Source: Rhodopirellula sp.
Lineage (GTDB): Bacteria > Planctomycetota > Planctomycetia > Pirellulales > Pirellulaceae
Assembly (NCBI GenBank): GCA_024644085.1
Contig: JAHELS010000012.1
Coordinates: 1 to 58,624 of the forward strand
Length of the DNA: 58,624 nucleotides
Reading direction: 5' to 3'
Shown: piece after piece, positions 28,695 to 39,600 of the stretch
How positions within the stretch are numbered: the stretch's first letter is position 1
Layout of the letters: each line of letters begins with the position of its first letter
Notes under the pieces: model-generated
The model's input: the letters and a program-made list of their open reading frames with translations, nothing else
What the model was told of the DNA's origin: nothing
Database searches by the model: none
Program-made: the position numbers and the translations under genes

Positions 28695-29348
28695 TTAAGG
28701 TGTGGGACTTGGCGGGGGAATGTTTCGCAGCGGTGCGGTCACGCGGATCTCTCGGTTCGGAAAGCCCAGCTTCACCTCACGCCATTGCTCGTGTGATTGG
28801 TCATTGCTGATCCCCCTGGGAACGGCAGAGACGAATGTTCCGGCCGTCATCGTCGTTCCCTCCGGCGTCGTGCAGTCAACCACAACCAAACGCAGTGGTG
28901 ATTGCGCGGTCGCGTCGGTCGTCGTGATCCCCGTCGCGTCGGGATTCACTGGCCAGACGGCAACCGTGACGGTCCAGCCGTCGAAATTCTCGACCGTGGT
29001 TCCGTCGCGATGTGTTGGCGGTGAAATGACGTAGCCGTGGTAATCATCGACGTCGTCAAACGTGGTGCGATCGCTGCCGATTTCGCCCGTCTCGAGTCCG
29101 TAGCTCGGCTCGACCCGATCACGAAAATCAAGCGACGATATTTCGTCCAGGAACTGCGACGAAAGCTGTTGGCCCAGGGCGGTGTCTCGTCGCTGTTGGT
29201 TGTTGCGCATCAAATTGGCGGACGCGGTCACTGATACCAGCAAAATGGTGGAAACCAGAACGATCGAAATCATGACTTCGATCAGAGTCAAACCGCGTGG
29301 CACGCTCTTGGATCGCCCAGCAATCCCTGAAAAAGGAATCCTGCTCAT
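28695..29348 (-). CDS. Minor pilin (GspI/PilV-like)
   Basis: The ATG at 29348 overlaps the preceding stop (29345-29348). The leader ends SVPRGLTLIEVMISIVLVST, so cleavage after Gly yields LTLIEVM, with Glu5. The rest, about 190 residues, is a short pilin body rich in Thr, ending PPSPTP. Part of the pilin operon between 27304 and 30984. Confidence 0.85.
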   Translation of the reverse strand: MSRIPFSGIAGRSKSVPRGLTLIEVMISIVLVSTILLVSVTASANLMRNNQQRRDTALGQQLSSQFLDEISSLDFRDRVEPSYGLETGEIGSDRTTFDDVDDYHGYVISPPTHRDGTTVENFDGWTVTVAVWPVNPDATGITTTDATAQSPLRLVVVDCTTPEGTTMTAGTFVSAVPRGISNDQSHEQWREVKLGFPNREIRVTAPLRNIPPPSPTP

Positions 29349-30421
29349 GGTTCGGCCTCCACACGCAGAGCCGTTTGCAGCCAGAAGCCCGTTGCCTGAT
29401 GCAACACGCTCGGTGCCGTCGACAAGTTTGGCGTGGCACCATTTCGAACTGCGACGGCGATGGAGTTGGTCAAAGTGGGATTGGCTGGTGCCGCCGTGGC
29501 TTGGATCACGTCGGCAAAGCTGGCCATCCCCAACGTACCGGCGTTCCACGGATCAAAGTCAGCCGAAAAGATTTGCACGTTGAGTTTGCGACGGTTGTAC
29601 CCGGTACCCTCGAGCGGAGTTGGGTAAGTCAACGGAAGCAAGTTGAGCGCGAATCCCCCATCGCCGTCACTCCATCCGATTGGCGAAGCCACATCCACGT
29701 TTTCCACCGCAATCATGGCGGCTGACATCGCCGAGTCGGGCGACGAATTGATCCGTTCACCTGCGGACCAGCTATCGTTGTAGATCCCGTAGGCAACCAA
29801 CATCCTCAGGTCACCCGTGCTTCGGGCCTGAACGGTCTGCCACTGCGGTCCGACCGGAGTGAGCGTCAAAGGCGTCTTTGCCGACACGCAAAGCAGAACG
29901 AGATCTCCAGCTTTGCAGCCTGGCGGTAAGTCGATATCGATGCTCGAGACGGCGAAGTCAGTCGTCGCCTTGCTCGACGAACGAACCCGGACGTCGGTTG
30001 GCGGCGGAATGTAGGTCGGCCCGGTGTACCCATCGACCTGGAACTGCTGTGTCGGCGCGTCGGCATCGAGATGCATCACCGGACCGGCATCGACCTGCCG
30101 CGTCAGCCCGTCGAGATAAGCCTCGTAATCAACATTCTCGGGTGATCCTGTGTCAGCGTTGGGCTTGGTTATCTGGAACCCATAGGACGGTGTTTCATCG
30201 ACGCTGGTGGCGTATCGCAGATCGCTGGCCAATCGGTCGGCGATGTAACGATCATTCCAGATCGAATCATCCGACGGCGGCACCTCCAACAGCTGGGTCG
30301 AAATCACGACTGTCGCCGCCATCCCCGTAAGCAAGACGGTTGCCGCGAGCATGGCGGTGATCAATTCGATCAACGTGAACCCGGAGCGTCGTCGACATCG
30401 CGAAAATGTATGCTCGCTCAT
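29345..30421 (-). CDS. Minor pilin (GspJ/PulJ-like)
   Basis: The leader RRRSGFTLIELITAMLAATV is a canonical prepilin motif (G before FTLIE). The body of about 340 residues is large for a minor pilin and is rich in beta strands. Its ATG (30421) overlaps the stop of the upstream gene at 30418-30421, and its stop overlaps the start of the next gene. Confidence 0.85.
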   Translation of the reverse strand: MSEHTFSRCRRRSGFTLIELITAMLAATVLLTGMAATVVISTQLLEVPPSDDSIWNDRYIADRLASDLRYATSVDETPSYGFQITKPNADTGSPENVDYEAYLDGLTRQVDAGPVMHLDADAPTQQFQVDGYTGPTYIPPPTDVRVRSSSKATTDFAVSSIDIDLPPGCKAGDLVLLCVSAKTPLTLTPVGPQWQTVQARSTGDLRMLVAYGIYNDSWSAGERINSSPDSAMSAAMIAVENVDVASPIGWSDGDGGFALNLLPLTYPTPLEGTGYNRRKLNVQIFSADFDPWNAGTLGMASFADVIQATAAPANPTLTNSIAVAVRNGATPNLSTAPSVLHQATGFWLQTALRVEAEP

Positions 30422-30984
30422 GGCGCGGGAGTCTCCGGTTGCGACGGTTGCTGATATTGCGGAGGCGAACCACCTCCACCGCCTCCACCGCCCCCGCCAC
30501 CGGTGGGAAGCCTCGCCACGCTGGTCTTGCCGGTCCCCGCGGCAATGGTCACAACAAATTGATGATGGTCGGCCGAGAGAACGATCGAACCGTCTACCAA
30601 CGGCACCGCACCGACATGCGGAACTCCCTCGAAATCAAAACCGACGGTGTTCTGACTGTCGAAGTCGGCCGCGAGCGTGAATGTAGGATCGTATGTCCCC
30701 GGAATCGAAACCTGAATCGATTCGCCGATCCGTTCCGGGAAATCAACACTGTCGCTGCCGTAAGCGTGAAGGTTGTTATCACACACCAACAACGTGGTTC
30801 GTCCCTCGTTGATTGCTACATTTCGGATGTAGTCAATGTGTGCGGCTAATTGTTTTGCAGCGGCTTGCAGATGCATCGAGCGATACGATTCGGCGAATCG
30901 CGGTGCAGCAACGGCGGCAAGAATCCCGATCACGAGGATCACCAGGGTGACCTCGATCAAGCTCATCGCGGCGCGAGAATGCAT
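30418..30984 (-). CDS. Pseudopilin (GspH-like) with poly-Gly tail
   Basis: This is the first gene of the operon. The start gives HSRAAMSLIEVTLVILVIGI; an internal ATG lies at residue 7. The prepilin motif reads A-MSLIEV, with Ala where Gly normally precedes the cut, and Glu at +5. The body ends in a run of about 11 Gly residues followed by a Pro/Gln-rich tail. It probably initiates a pseudopilus tip or type IV pilus-like secretion system, with the ATPase coded at 41212. Confidence 0.85.
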   Translation of the reverse strand: MHSRAAMSLIEVTLVILVIGILAAVAAPRFAESYRSMHLQAAAKQLAAHIDYIRNVAINEGRTTLLVCDNNLHAYGSDSVDFPERIGESIQVSIPGTYDPTFTLAADFDSQNTVGFDFEGVPHVGAVPLVDGSIVLSADHHQFVVTIAAGTGKTSVARLPTGGGGGGGGGGGSPPQYQQPSQPETPAP

Positions 30985-31199
30985 CGGATTGACTCCGGGA
31001 GAGACGGGTTCACTTCCCCTTCGCCTCGGCGATTGGGATGCGCGGCAGCAAATTGCGGGGGCCGAGCAATGAAACCTACGTCAAAATTGCCTTCTCCGGC
31101 GGCGTTCCACCGAACCCGAGCAGCTTTCGCGGCGCCACAGCAGCCGCACAACCGCTACAACCCCGCGCCCGGCCGATCGATCCATGTCGCCGGGTCGAA

Positions 31200-32165
31200 T
31201 CACCATCCCATCACGTAGCCAAAGACCAACGGAGCGACGATCGAAGCGTCACTTTGAATCATGAATTTCGGGGCCGCTTCGGACAGCTTGTACCACGTGA
31301 TTTTCTCGTTGGGCACCGCGCCGCTGTATCCGCCGTAGCTGGTTACCGCGTCGCTGATTTGGCAAAAATAACTCCACAGCGGAACATCGAGTTTCAAGTC
31401 CTGGATCAGCATCGGAACCACGCAGATCGGGAAATCGCCGGCGATACCGCCGCCAATCTGGAAAAACCCGATCGGGTGCTCGGCTGATGTTTCCTGGTAC
31501 CACTTCGCCAAGCGTTCCATTTGAGCTGTCCCGCTGGCGACCGCCGAATGATTGGGGATCGTCCCCTCAATCACGCGGGCGGCATAGATATTTCCCAACG
31601 TCGAATCCTCGAAACCTGGAACGAAGATCGGAATCTGCATGTCCTTCGCAGCCGCGACCCAGCTCTGATCGCGAGGAACCTGGTAGTGCGGTGAGAACGA
31701 ATCGTCGTCGAGTAACTCGAACATGAAATCCGCCGGGTGCCGCGACTTGCCGCTGCGCGCCGCCTCGGCCCAGAGCGGTATCAAGCGGCCCTCGATGTGC
31801 CGCATCACCGTTTCCGGTATGCAGGTGTCGGTCACGCGGTTGAACCCTGCGTCACGCAGCTGTAACTCGTCGGCCACCGACAGGGCCCGCCAATTCTCGA
31901 CGATGCGGTATTCATCGTGCGCGACAAGATTAAAGATGTCTTCTTCGAGATTGGCTGCGGTGCAGGTGATTGCGTGCACTTTTCCGGCACGAATCATCTC
32001 GGCCAACGAGATACCCAGCTCACCGGTGCTCATGGCGCCGGCAAGCGTCACCATCATCACGCCGTTCTCTTTGCCGACGAAGTCGCGGTAGCTGCGTGCT
32101 GCCGCGACCAATTCACGCGCATTGAAGTGTCGAAAGTGACGATCAAGAAACTCGGTGACAGTCAT
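31200..32165 (-). CDS. Deoxyhypusine-synthase-like enzyme
   Basis: The 321 residues match the DHS family: VMMVTLAGAMSTGELG, TAANLEEDIFN, FVPGFEDSTLGN, IGFFQIGGGIAGDFPICV and SGAVPNEKITWYKL, where K293 aligns with the Lys that forms the covalent intermediate. In eukaryotes and archaea the enzyme moves aminobutyl from spermidine onto (a)IF5A. Bacteria have no eIF5A and use EF-P, so this copy more likely makes homospermidine or modifies another target. Cytoplasmic. It is divergent from rpoB. Confidence 0.92.
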   Translation of the reverse strand: MTVTEFLDRHFRHFNARELVAAARSYRDFVGKENGVMMVTLAGAMSTGELGISLAEMIRAGKVHAITCTAANLEEDIFNLVAHDEYRIVENWRALSVADELQLRDAGFNRVTDTCIPETVMRHIEGRLIPLWAEAARSGKSRHPADFMFELLDDDSFSPHYQVPRDQSWVAAAKDMQIPIFVPGFEDSTLGNIYAARVIEGTIPNHSAVASGTAQMERLAKWYQETSAEHPIGFFQIGGGIAGDFPICVVPMLIQDLKLDVPLWSYFCQISDAVTSYGGYSGAVPNEKITWYKLSEAAPKFMIQSDASIVAPLVFGYVMGW

Positions 32166-32805
32166 GAAAAGGAGTGCTTTGCGTGGAGTCGCGAAGGAAG
32201 TGGAGGTGCCCGGGGCACGATCAGCGAACCCTTTTTAGGGGGGCCTGGCCGGTGTGACGAGAAGAGAGCGCCAACAGCGCTGCGTTTGCTAGCTGGTCAG
32301 GGCGGCGTGAAATCGAAAATTTCTGGATTTTTTTCGGACAAGGGAGTGAGTTCTACCGCTGCGGTGGCAGCGTGGGAACCAGAAAAGGCGTTGCGCATAA
32401 AAATTCTTCGCCGCTTCGATTGGGGCTGCCCGCGACGCGCGACGAAGAAAAAGGGCAAACGCGTAACTGCCCGTAGCACAAGGACTTTGGGGAACCGGCG
32501 GCGCGAGAGCACAATTCGGGCCAGAAAGGGGTCGGTTGGCCTTTGCGGCTTCGGGGCGATCTGTTATTTTTTGAGGGTGATCATCGGCCCAATGTTGCGT
32601 TTCGCGTCTACCTTGCTCTCCCCAATCCCCTCTCGGCTATCGGAATGCCGCGACGGAAACTGGCACCCGCTCCCGCCCACTGCTCGAAATTCATTCCGGG
32701 CTGACGGTTCGCGCTGAACGTCTTGACATTGCTGCCCCACCTGCTGAGCGTCCCCTGACGCTGGGCCGCTAACCCAATTGGCTTTCACAGGAGCTTTTCC
32801 GCACG
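32166..32805. other. 640-base gap upstream of rpoB
   Basis: No supported gene is seen here. Open frames exist but have skewed, basic composition. A 7-base inverted pair TTCTTCG/CGAAGAA lies at about 32403-32448, and a possible weak -35/-10 pair (TTGCGG-TATTTT) lies around 32540-32570. It probably contains the promoters of rpoB and the DHS-like gene. Confidence 0.4.
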
Positions 32806-35800
32806 ATGGCAACCCCAAGTCAACGACGTTTGGAGCCAACCGACGTCCGTCATTTCGGCACCGGACTCGGTACCTTTGAGCTTCCCGATCTTACGGCTCT
32901 GCAAACTGTTTCTTATGCAGCCTTTTTGCAAGAGGACGCTGAAGCGAGAAAGCGGAAGAACCAGGGACTCGAGTCGGTTCTCCGCGAGATCTTCCCGATC
33001 AGCAGTTATGACGGCAACACGACGCTGGAGTACCTGTACTACGAACTGGGCAAACCACGCTATACCAGTCAGGAATGCCGACAACTGCGCTTGACCTACG
33101 GTCGTCCGCTGCGCATCTGGCTGCGCCTCAATCGCGAAGAACCGCATGAGGAAGAGGTCTATCTCGGCGACCTGCCGATCATGATGGGCGGAGGCGAATT
33201 CATCATCAACGGTGCCGAGCGCGTTGTCGTCAGCCAGTTGCACCGCAGCCCCGGCGTCGACTTCGTCCTGGAACAGGACACAACCACCGACCGCAAGCTC
33301 CCGAGTTGCCGCGTGATTCCTGAGCGCGGATCGTGGATCGAAGTCAATGTGACGAAGAAAGACGCCTTGACGGTTCGAATCGACCAGAGCGGAAAGTTCG
33401 CTGCCACGACGTTGTTGCGAGCGATGGATCCGAAGCTTTCCACCGACGCGGACCTGCTCAACGCGTTCTACGAGACCAAGACGCTGAAGATCAGCGGCGG
33501 CCGCAGTGCGTCGAAAATCGAAGGTAAAATCGCTGTCGACGATGTCGTCTACCCGGCCAAGACCGAGCGCGCCGGGGAGATCATTGTCGAGGCGGGTCAC
33601 AAGATCACCAAGGAAGTCGCCGAGACCATCTGCACCGCTGGTGTCAAAAGCATTGAAGCGATGGACTCGCCCAAGATTCCGCTGATTTTCAACACGCTCG
33701 CCGATGACAACACGGCAAGCCATGAAGAAGCACTGCTGCGGATTTATCAACGGCTGCGTCCGGGCAACCCGCCGCAGCTCGAGAAGGCTCGCACGCTGTT
33801 TACCGAAAAATTTTATGACGAAAATCGTTACCGCCTGGGCAAGGTCGGCCGCTTCCGCCTCAACCGAAAACTTGCTCTTGAGGTCAGCGAGTCGGAAATG
33901 ACGCTGCGACCGGACGACATGATCGCCGCAATCCGCTACCTGATTGATCTGTTCGATCCAGAGAGCGAAGCGGAGATCGACGACATCGACCATCTCGGAA
34001 ACCGTCGTCTTCGCACGATTGACGAATTGGCCAGCGAAGAGCTTCGCAAAGGGTTCTTGAAGCTGCGCCGCACCGTCCAGGAGCGGATGAGCATCAAGGA
34101 TGCCACCGACATGACGCCACGTTCGCTGATCAACCCCAAGAGCGTTTCGGCAGCGATTGATTACTTCTTCGGCCGCGGCGAACTTTCCCAGGTCGTTGAC
34201 CAGACCAATCCATTGAGCCAGCTGACTCACGAACGAAGGCTTTCGGCGCTCGGGCCGGGCGGGCTGAACCGAAAGCGTGCCGGATTCGAGGTTCGCGACG
34301 TTCACATTTCCCACTACGGACGAATCTGTCCGATTGAGACGCCTGAAGGTACGAACATTGGACTGATCAGCTCGTTGGCGATTTTTGCGGGCGTGGATGA
34401 CTACGGATTCCTGGTCACTCCGTATCGCAAAATCAAGAAGGGAAAGGTCACCGACGAAACCGAATGGTTACGAGCCGACGAGGAAAGCGAATCGTACGTC
34501 GCCCCGGCCGACACCGAAGTCGACGGCGGCGCGCTGGTGGCCGGACCGAACATGATCGCCCGCTACCGCAGTGACTTCCAGATCGTCCAACCCGAACAGG
34601 TCGATTACATGGACGTCGCACCGGCACAGATGGTCGGTGTCTCAGCGGGATTGATTCCGTTTCTCGAGCATGATGACGCCAACCGCGCGTTGATGGGCTC
34701 GAACATGCAGCGGCAAGCAGTTCCGCTGCTTGTTGCCGAGCCGCCGATCGTCGGCACTGGAATGGAACGCGAAGTGGCACGCAACAGCGCGATGGTGGTG
34801 CGGGCGCGGCGAGCCGGGAAAGTGACCTATTGCGACTCGACGAGAATCGAGATCGGCAGCGATCATTACAACCTGAAGAAATACCAGGGTCTCAACGAGC
34901 GGACCTGTTTGAATCAGCGACCGATCGTCCGTGTGGGCGACAAGGTCGAGCGGAACCAGATCATTGCCGACGGCGCAGCAACTCAAAACGGCGAGTTGGC
35001 GCTGGGACGCAACGTCCTGGTCGGATTCATGTCGTTCGACGGGTTCAACTACGAGGACGCGATCATCATCAGCGAAGAGCTGGTTCGAAACGACACCTAC
35101 ACGTCGATCCACATCGAGGACTTTGACGTCGAAATCCGCGAAACCAAACTTGGCCGTGAGGAATTCACTCGCGATATCCCGAATGTTTCCGAAAAGGCTC
35201 TGCGGAACCTGGATGAAACCGGCATCGTCCAGGTCGGTACCTACGTCAAACCGGGTGACATTCTCGTCGGCAAGGTCAGCCCCAAAAGCAAAACGGAGCT
35301 GACACCCGAAGAGAAACTGCTGCACGCCATCTTCGGCCGGGCCGGTGAGGACGTAAAGAACGACTCGCTCGAAGTCCCATCGGGGATCGAAGGCATCGTG
35401 ATCGACACCCAGAAATTCTCGCGCCGGATGAGCCTGTCGGAAGATGAGCGCAAGGTATTCGAGAAAGAATTGAAGGACGTCGAAAACGCGGGCAATGCCG
35501 AGATCGCCAGCACCTTCGAGGCGCTCGTGCGTGATCTCGAGGAAGCGGGCAAGACGAAGCTCAAAGACGCGACCGGGACTCCTTTGGCTGACGGCCAGGA
35601 TCCAAAGTTCATTGCCGAACGCGCGACCTCGTTCCGGCTCGACCATATCCTCGACCAGGTCAAGGATGCCGCCAAGAAGAAAGAAGTCGAGAAGGTTTTC
35701 TCACAGCAGTGGGTCAACGTGGAAACCGCGATCGACATCCGCGACCGAAAACTCAACAGCATGAAACGGGGTGATGAGCTCCGCAGTGGCGTGTTGCAAA

Positions 35801-36528
35801 TGGTCAAGGTTTACATCGCAACCAAGCGTGTGATCAGCGTCGGTGACAAGATGGCCGGTCGCCACGGAAACAAGGGTGTGATCGCAAAGATCCTGCCGAT
35901 CGAGGACATGCCCTTCCTGCCCGACGGAACTCCGATCCAGATCATGCTCAACCCGCTGGGTGTTCCCAGCCGCATGAACGTCGGCCAGATCCTTGAAACG
36001 CATCTGGGATGGGCCGGTGCGAAACTCGGATTCCAGGCGATCACGCCGGTATTTGACGGTGCCTCCGAGGGCGACATCAACAAGTGTCTTGCCGAAGCCG
36101 GATTGCCGGCGCATGGAAAAATTCGTCTGCGCGACGGGCGGACCGGCGAGTCGATGGAACAGGAGACGACCGTGGGATACATCTACATGCTCAAGTTGCA
36201 CCACCTCGTCGACGACAAGGTTCACGCACGCAGCACAGGGCCTTACTCGTTGATCACGCAACAACCCCTCGGCGGCAAGGCCCGCTTTGGCGGCCAGCGT
36301 TTCGGGGAAATGGAAGTTTGGGCGCTCGAAGCGTACGGAGCTGCCTACATCCTCCAGGAATTGTTGACTGTCAAGAGCGACGACGTGGAGGGCCGGACCA
36401 AGATCTACGAATCGATGGTCAAGGGCGAGAACACACTCGAGGCCGGCACGCCGGCCAGCTTCGACGTGTTGACCAACGAGATCCGCGGTCTCGCCTTGAA
36501 CATGCAACTTGAAAAACGACCGATCTAA
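32806..36528 (+). CDS. rpoB: RNA polymerase beta subunit
   Basis: The 1240 residues carry the full RpoB scaffold: [20 protein letters not shown], the rifampicin-binding region ([20 protein letters not shown]), [26 protein letters not shown] and [21 protein letters not shown]. It forms the core RNA polymerase together with RpoC, 171 bases downstream. In the Rif cluster the residues aligned with E. coli F514, M515, N518 and E523 are V463, V464, T467 and Q. The gene does not follow ribosomal-protein genes, unlike in most bacteria. Confidence 0.99.
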   Translation: MATPSQRRLEPTDVRHFGTGLGTFELPDLTALQTVSYAAFLQEDAEARKRKNQGLESVLREIFPISSYDGNTTLEYLYYELGKPRYTSQECRQLRLTYGRPLRIWLRLNREEPHEEEVYLGDLPIMMGGGEFIINGAERVVVSQLHRSPGVDFVLEQDTTTDRKLPSCRVIPERGSWIEVNVTKKDALTVRIDQSGKFAATTLLRAMDPKLSTDADLLNAFYETKTLKISGGRSASKIEGKIAVDDVVYPAKTERAGEIIVEAGHKITKEVAETICTAGVKSIEAMDSPKIPLIFNTLADDNTASHEEALLRIYQRLRPGNPPQLEKARTLFTEKFYDENRYRLGKVGRFRLNRKLALEVSESEMTLRPDDMIAAIRYLIDLFDPESEAEIDDIDHLGNRRLRTIDELASEELRKGFLKLRRTVQERMSIKDATDMTPRSLINPKSVSAAIDYFFGRGELSQVVDQTNPLSQLTHERRLSALGPGGLNRKRAGFEVRDVHISHYGRICPIETPEGTNIGLISSLAIFAGVDDYGFLVTPYRKIKKGKVTDETEWLRADEESESYVAPADTEVDGGALVAGPNMIARYRSDFQIVQPEQVDYMDVAPAQMVGVSAGLIPFLEHDDANRALMGSNMQRQAVPLLVAEPPIVGTGMEREVARNSAMVVRARRAGKVTYCDSTRIEIGSDHYNLKKYQGLNERTCLNQRPIVRVGDKVERNQIIADGAATQNGELALGRNVLVGFMSFDGFNYEDAIIISEELVRNDTYTSIHIEDFDVEIRETKLGREEFTRDIPNVSEKALRNLDETGIVQVGTYVKPGDILVGKVSPKSKTELTPEEKLLHAIFGRAGEDVKNDSLEVPSGIEGIVIDTQKFSRRMSLSEDERKVFEKELKDVENAGNAEIASTFEALVRDLEEAGKTKLKDATGTPLADGQDPKFIAERATSFRLDHILDQVKDAAKKKEVEKVFSQQWVNVETAIDIRDRKLNSMKRGDELRSGVLQMVKVYIATKRVISVGDKMAGRHGNKGVIAKILPIEDMPFLPDGTPIQIMLNPLGVPSRMNVGQILETHLGWAGAKLGFQAITPVFDGASEGDINKCLAEAGLPAHGKIRLRDGRTGESMEQETTVGYIYMLKLHHLVDDKVHARSTGPYSLITQQPLGGKARFGGQRFGEMEVWALEAYGAAYILQELLTVKSDDVEGRTKIYESMVKGENTLEAGTPASFDVLTNEIRGLALNMQLEKRPI

Positions 36529-36541
36529 TCCGGGTCGTTTT
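36513..36541 (+). promoter_or_regulatory. Hairpin across the rpoB stop codon
   Basis: AAAACGACC (36513-36521) pairs with GGTCGTTTT (36533-36541), a nine-base stem whose loop contains the rpoB TAA. It ends in four Ts. It could attenuate transcription into rpoC or protect the mRNA end. Confidence 0.5.
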
Positions 36542-36699
36542 GTTCCAGTTCACAGTTTCAATTTCACTTTTGATTTTCATTGCCATGACCGAAAGCCCTC
36601 TCGCCGATTGATCCCCGGTGAATTGTTTTCGGAAAATTTCACGCCAGAAGAGTCTCAATCACGGAACCGGCCCTCGCGGCCGACCAGGAGCACAAAAAT

Positions 36700-39600
36700 A
36701 TGTCGATTGGCGAAACCAACAGCTACGATCGCATCAACGATTACGCGTCGGTTCGAATTTCACTGGCTCGTCCCCAGGACATCAAGAGTTGGTCGTTCGG
36801 CGAAGTCAAGAAGCCAGAGACGATCAATTACCGTACCTATCGTCCCGAAAAAGACGGTTTGTTCTGTGAACGGATTTTTGGGCCTGAGAAGGACTGGGAA
36901 TGCGCCTGCGGCAAGTACCGCGGGATGAAGTACAAGGGAATGATCTGTGACCGCTGTGGCGTGAAGGTCACGCACAGCCGGGTTCGCCGAAAACGGATGG
37001 GCCACATCGAGCTGGCAGCACCGGTCGTCCACATTTGGTTCTTCAAAGCGATGCCCTCGCGCCTGGGCAACCTGCTGGACATGAAAACCAGCTCGCTTGA
37101 AAAGGTGATTTACTTTCAGGATTACGTGGTCATCGATCCGGGCACCACCGAACTCGAGCCCCAACAATTGCTGACCGAGGAAGAGTATCGCGCGGCACGT
37201 GCCCAATACGGCGACGGCTCGTTCGAGGCCGACATGGGCGCCGAGGCGGTACGCAAACTGCTCAACAAGCTCGATCTGGTCCAGCTTTCGGATAAGCTGC
37301 GCGTCGATCTCGACGAAACTGGATCGAAACAAAAGAAAAAGGACCTGATCAACCGGCTCAAGATCGTCGAATCGATTCGCGACAGTGACAATCGTCCCGA
37401 GTGGATGGTGCTCGACGTGATTCCCGTCATTCCGCCCGACCTGCGGCCGCTGGTGCTGCTTGACAGCGGCAATTTTGCCACCAGCGATTTGAACGACCTC
37501 TATCGCCGGATCATCAACCGCAACAACCGGCTCCGCAAGCTGGTCGACTTGAATGCGCCCGAGGTGATCATTCGCAATGAGAAGCGAATGCTGCAGCAAT
37601 CCGTTGACGCGCTGTTCGACAACAACCGCTGCAAGCGGCCGGTGCTTGGTTCCTCCAACCGTCCCCTGAAATCCTTGACCGACATGATCAAGGGGAAACA
37701 GGGGCGATTCCGCGAAAACCTGCTGGGCAAGCGAGTCGACTACTCAGCCCGCAGCGTGATCGTGGTCGGTCCTCGGCTGCGTTTGCACCAGTGCGGTCTG
37801 CCCAAGAAAATCGCGCTGGAATTGTATCAGCCCTTCATTATCCGGCGGCTCAAGGAACTCGGCCACGCCGATACGATCAAGTCAGCCAAGAAGATGCTCG
37901 AGCGAAAAGACGAGGAAGTCTGGGACATTCTCGAACAGGTGATTCGCAATCACCCGGTGCTGCTCAATCGCGCACCGACGCTGCACCGCATGGGGATCCA
38001 GGCATTCGAGCCGACGCTCGTCGAAGGCAACGCAATTCATCTGCACCCGCTGGTCTGCAAAGGTTTTAACGCTGACTTCGACGGTGACCAGATGGCCGTG
38101 CACCTTCCGTTGTCGATCGAAGCGCAAGTCGAATCGCACACGTTGATGATGAGCACCAACAATGTGTTTGCGCCGTCCAATGGCAAACCGATCATGAGTC
38201 CGTCACAGGACATCGTGATGGGTTGCTACTACACAACCGTTGAGATGCCCGATCAACGTGGCGAAGGGATGATCTTCTCGGGCTATCACGAAGTCGATCT
38301 GGCGCTGGCACAGGGCGTCATCGCACTGCACGCCAAGGTCAAGATGCGGTTGCCGAAGTTCCAGAAACTGAAGACCGAAGAAGACGATGGCCAATACGGT
38401 GCGTTGATCGAGACGACACCCGGGCGTGTTCGCTTTAACGAAATGCTGCCTGATGGAATGGATTTCTACAACCGCGCGATGCGCAGCGGCGACCTGGCCG
38501 GTGTGATCAGCGATTGTTACCAGCGACTCGGTCGCAAGGCGACGATCAACCTGCTCGATGACATGATGCAAATGGGTTTCCGCGAATCGACACGCAGCGG
38601 TCTTTCGTTTGCGACCGATGACTTGGTGACACCGGATACCAAGACCAGTTACATCAAGAATGCCGAAAAAGAGGTCATGAAGCTGAAGAAGCAATATGAC
38701 CGCGGTTTGATGACGGGCCAGGAACGCTACAACCATGTGCTTGACGAATGGACTCACGCTCGCGAATTGATCACCAAGGACATGATGGATGCGATGAAGA
38801 CCGACGTTCGCGAGGGAGGATGGTACGTCAATCCTGTTTACCTGATGTCACATTCGGGTGCTCGTGGTGGCATCGAACAGATCCGCCAACTGGCGGGCAT
38901 GCGCGGCTTGATGGCCAAGCCGACCGGTGAAATCATCGAGACGCCGATCAAGGCAAACTTCCGCGAAGGCCTGTCGGTGCTGGAGTATTTCAGTTCGACC
39001 CACGGTGCCCGGAAGGGATTGGCCGACACCGCGCTGAAGACCGCCGATAGCGGCTACCTGACGCGAAAACTCGCTGACGTCGCCCAAAACGTTGTCGTGA
39101 CGATGGACGATTGCGGAACCACCCAGGGGATCACCAAGGGTGTGGTCTACCGCGGCGAAAAGGTCGAGGTCAGTCTGGTCGATTCGATCAATGGTCGCGT
39201 CAGCCGCCAATCGATCGTCAACCCGGTCACCGACGAATTAATCGTCGAAGAAAACGAAATGATCACCCCCGAGATCGCGCGCAAGATCGAGGGGATGGGA
39301 CTGGAGAAAATCCAGGTCCGCACGCCCATGACATGCGACGCGCCCCTGGGCGTTTGTCGACGCTGCTACGGGATGGACATGTCCACCGGTGCCTTGGTGG
39401 AAGAGGGAATGGCAGTTGGCATCATCGCGGCACAGAGTATCGGCGAGCCGGGGACCCAGCTCACCATGCGGACGTTCCACATCGGCGGTAGTGTCAGCAA
39501 GCAGTCGGTCGAATCGGACATCAAGTCAAAGAAGGAAGGTGAAATCCGATTGACCCGCATCCGCTCGGTCGAAAACCAGGCGGGTGAACAGATTGTGCTG

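Noticed and set aside
32540-32570. Possible promoter TTGCGG-TATTTT for rpoB
   Set aside because: Both hexamers match poorly, and no second feature supports it; kept only as a note.
31917-32717. 266-residue plus-strand frame in the rpoB gap
   Set aside because: Part is antisense to the DHS-like gene, and the rest is basic and repetitive without domain features.
32785-34314. 509-residue minus-strand frame opposite rpoB
   Set aside because: It mirrors the codon pattern of rpoB and shows no family motif; it is a shadow of the real gene.
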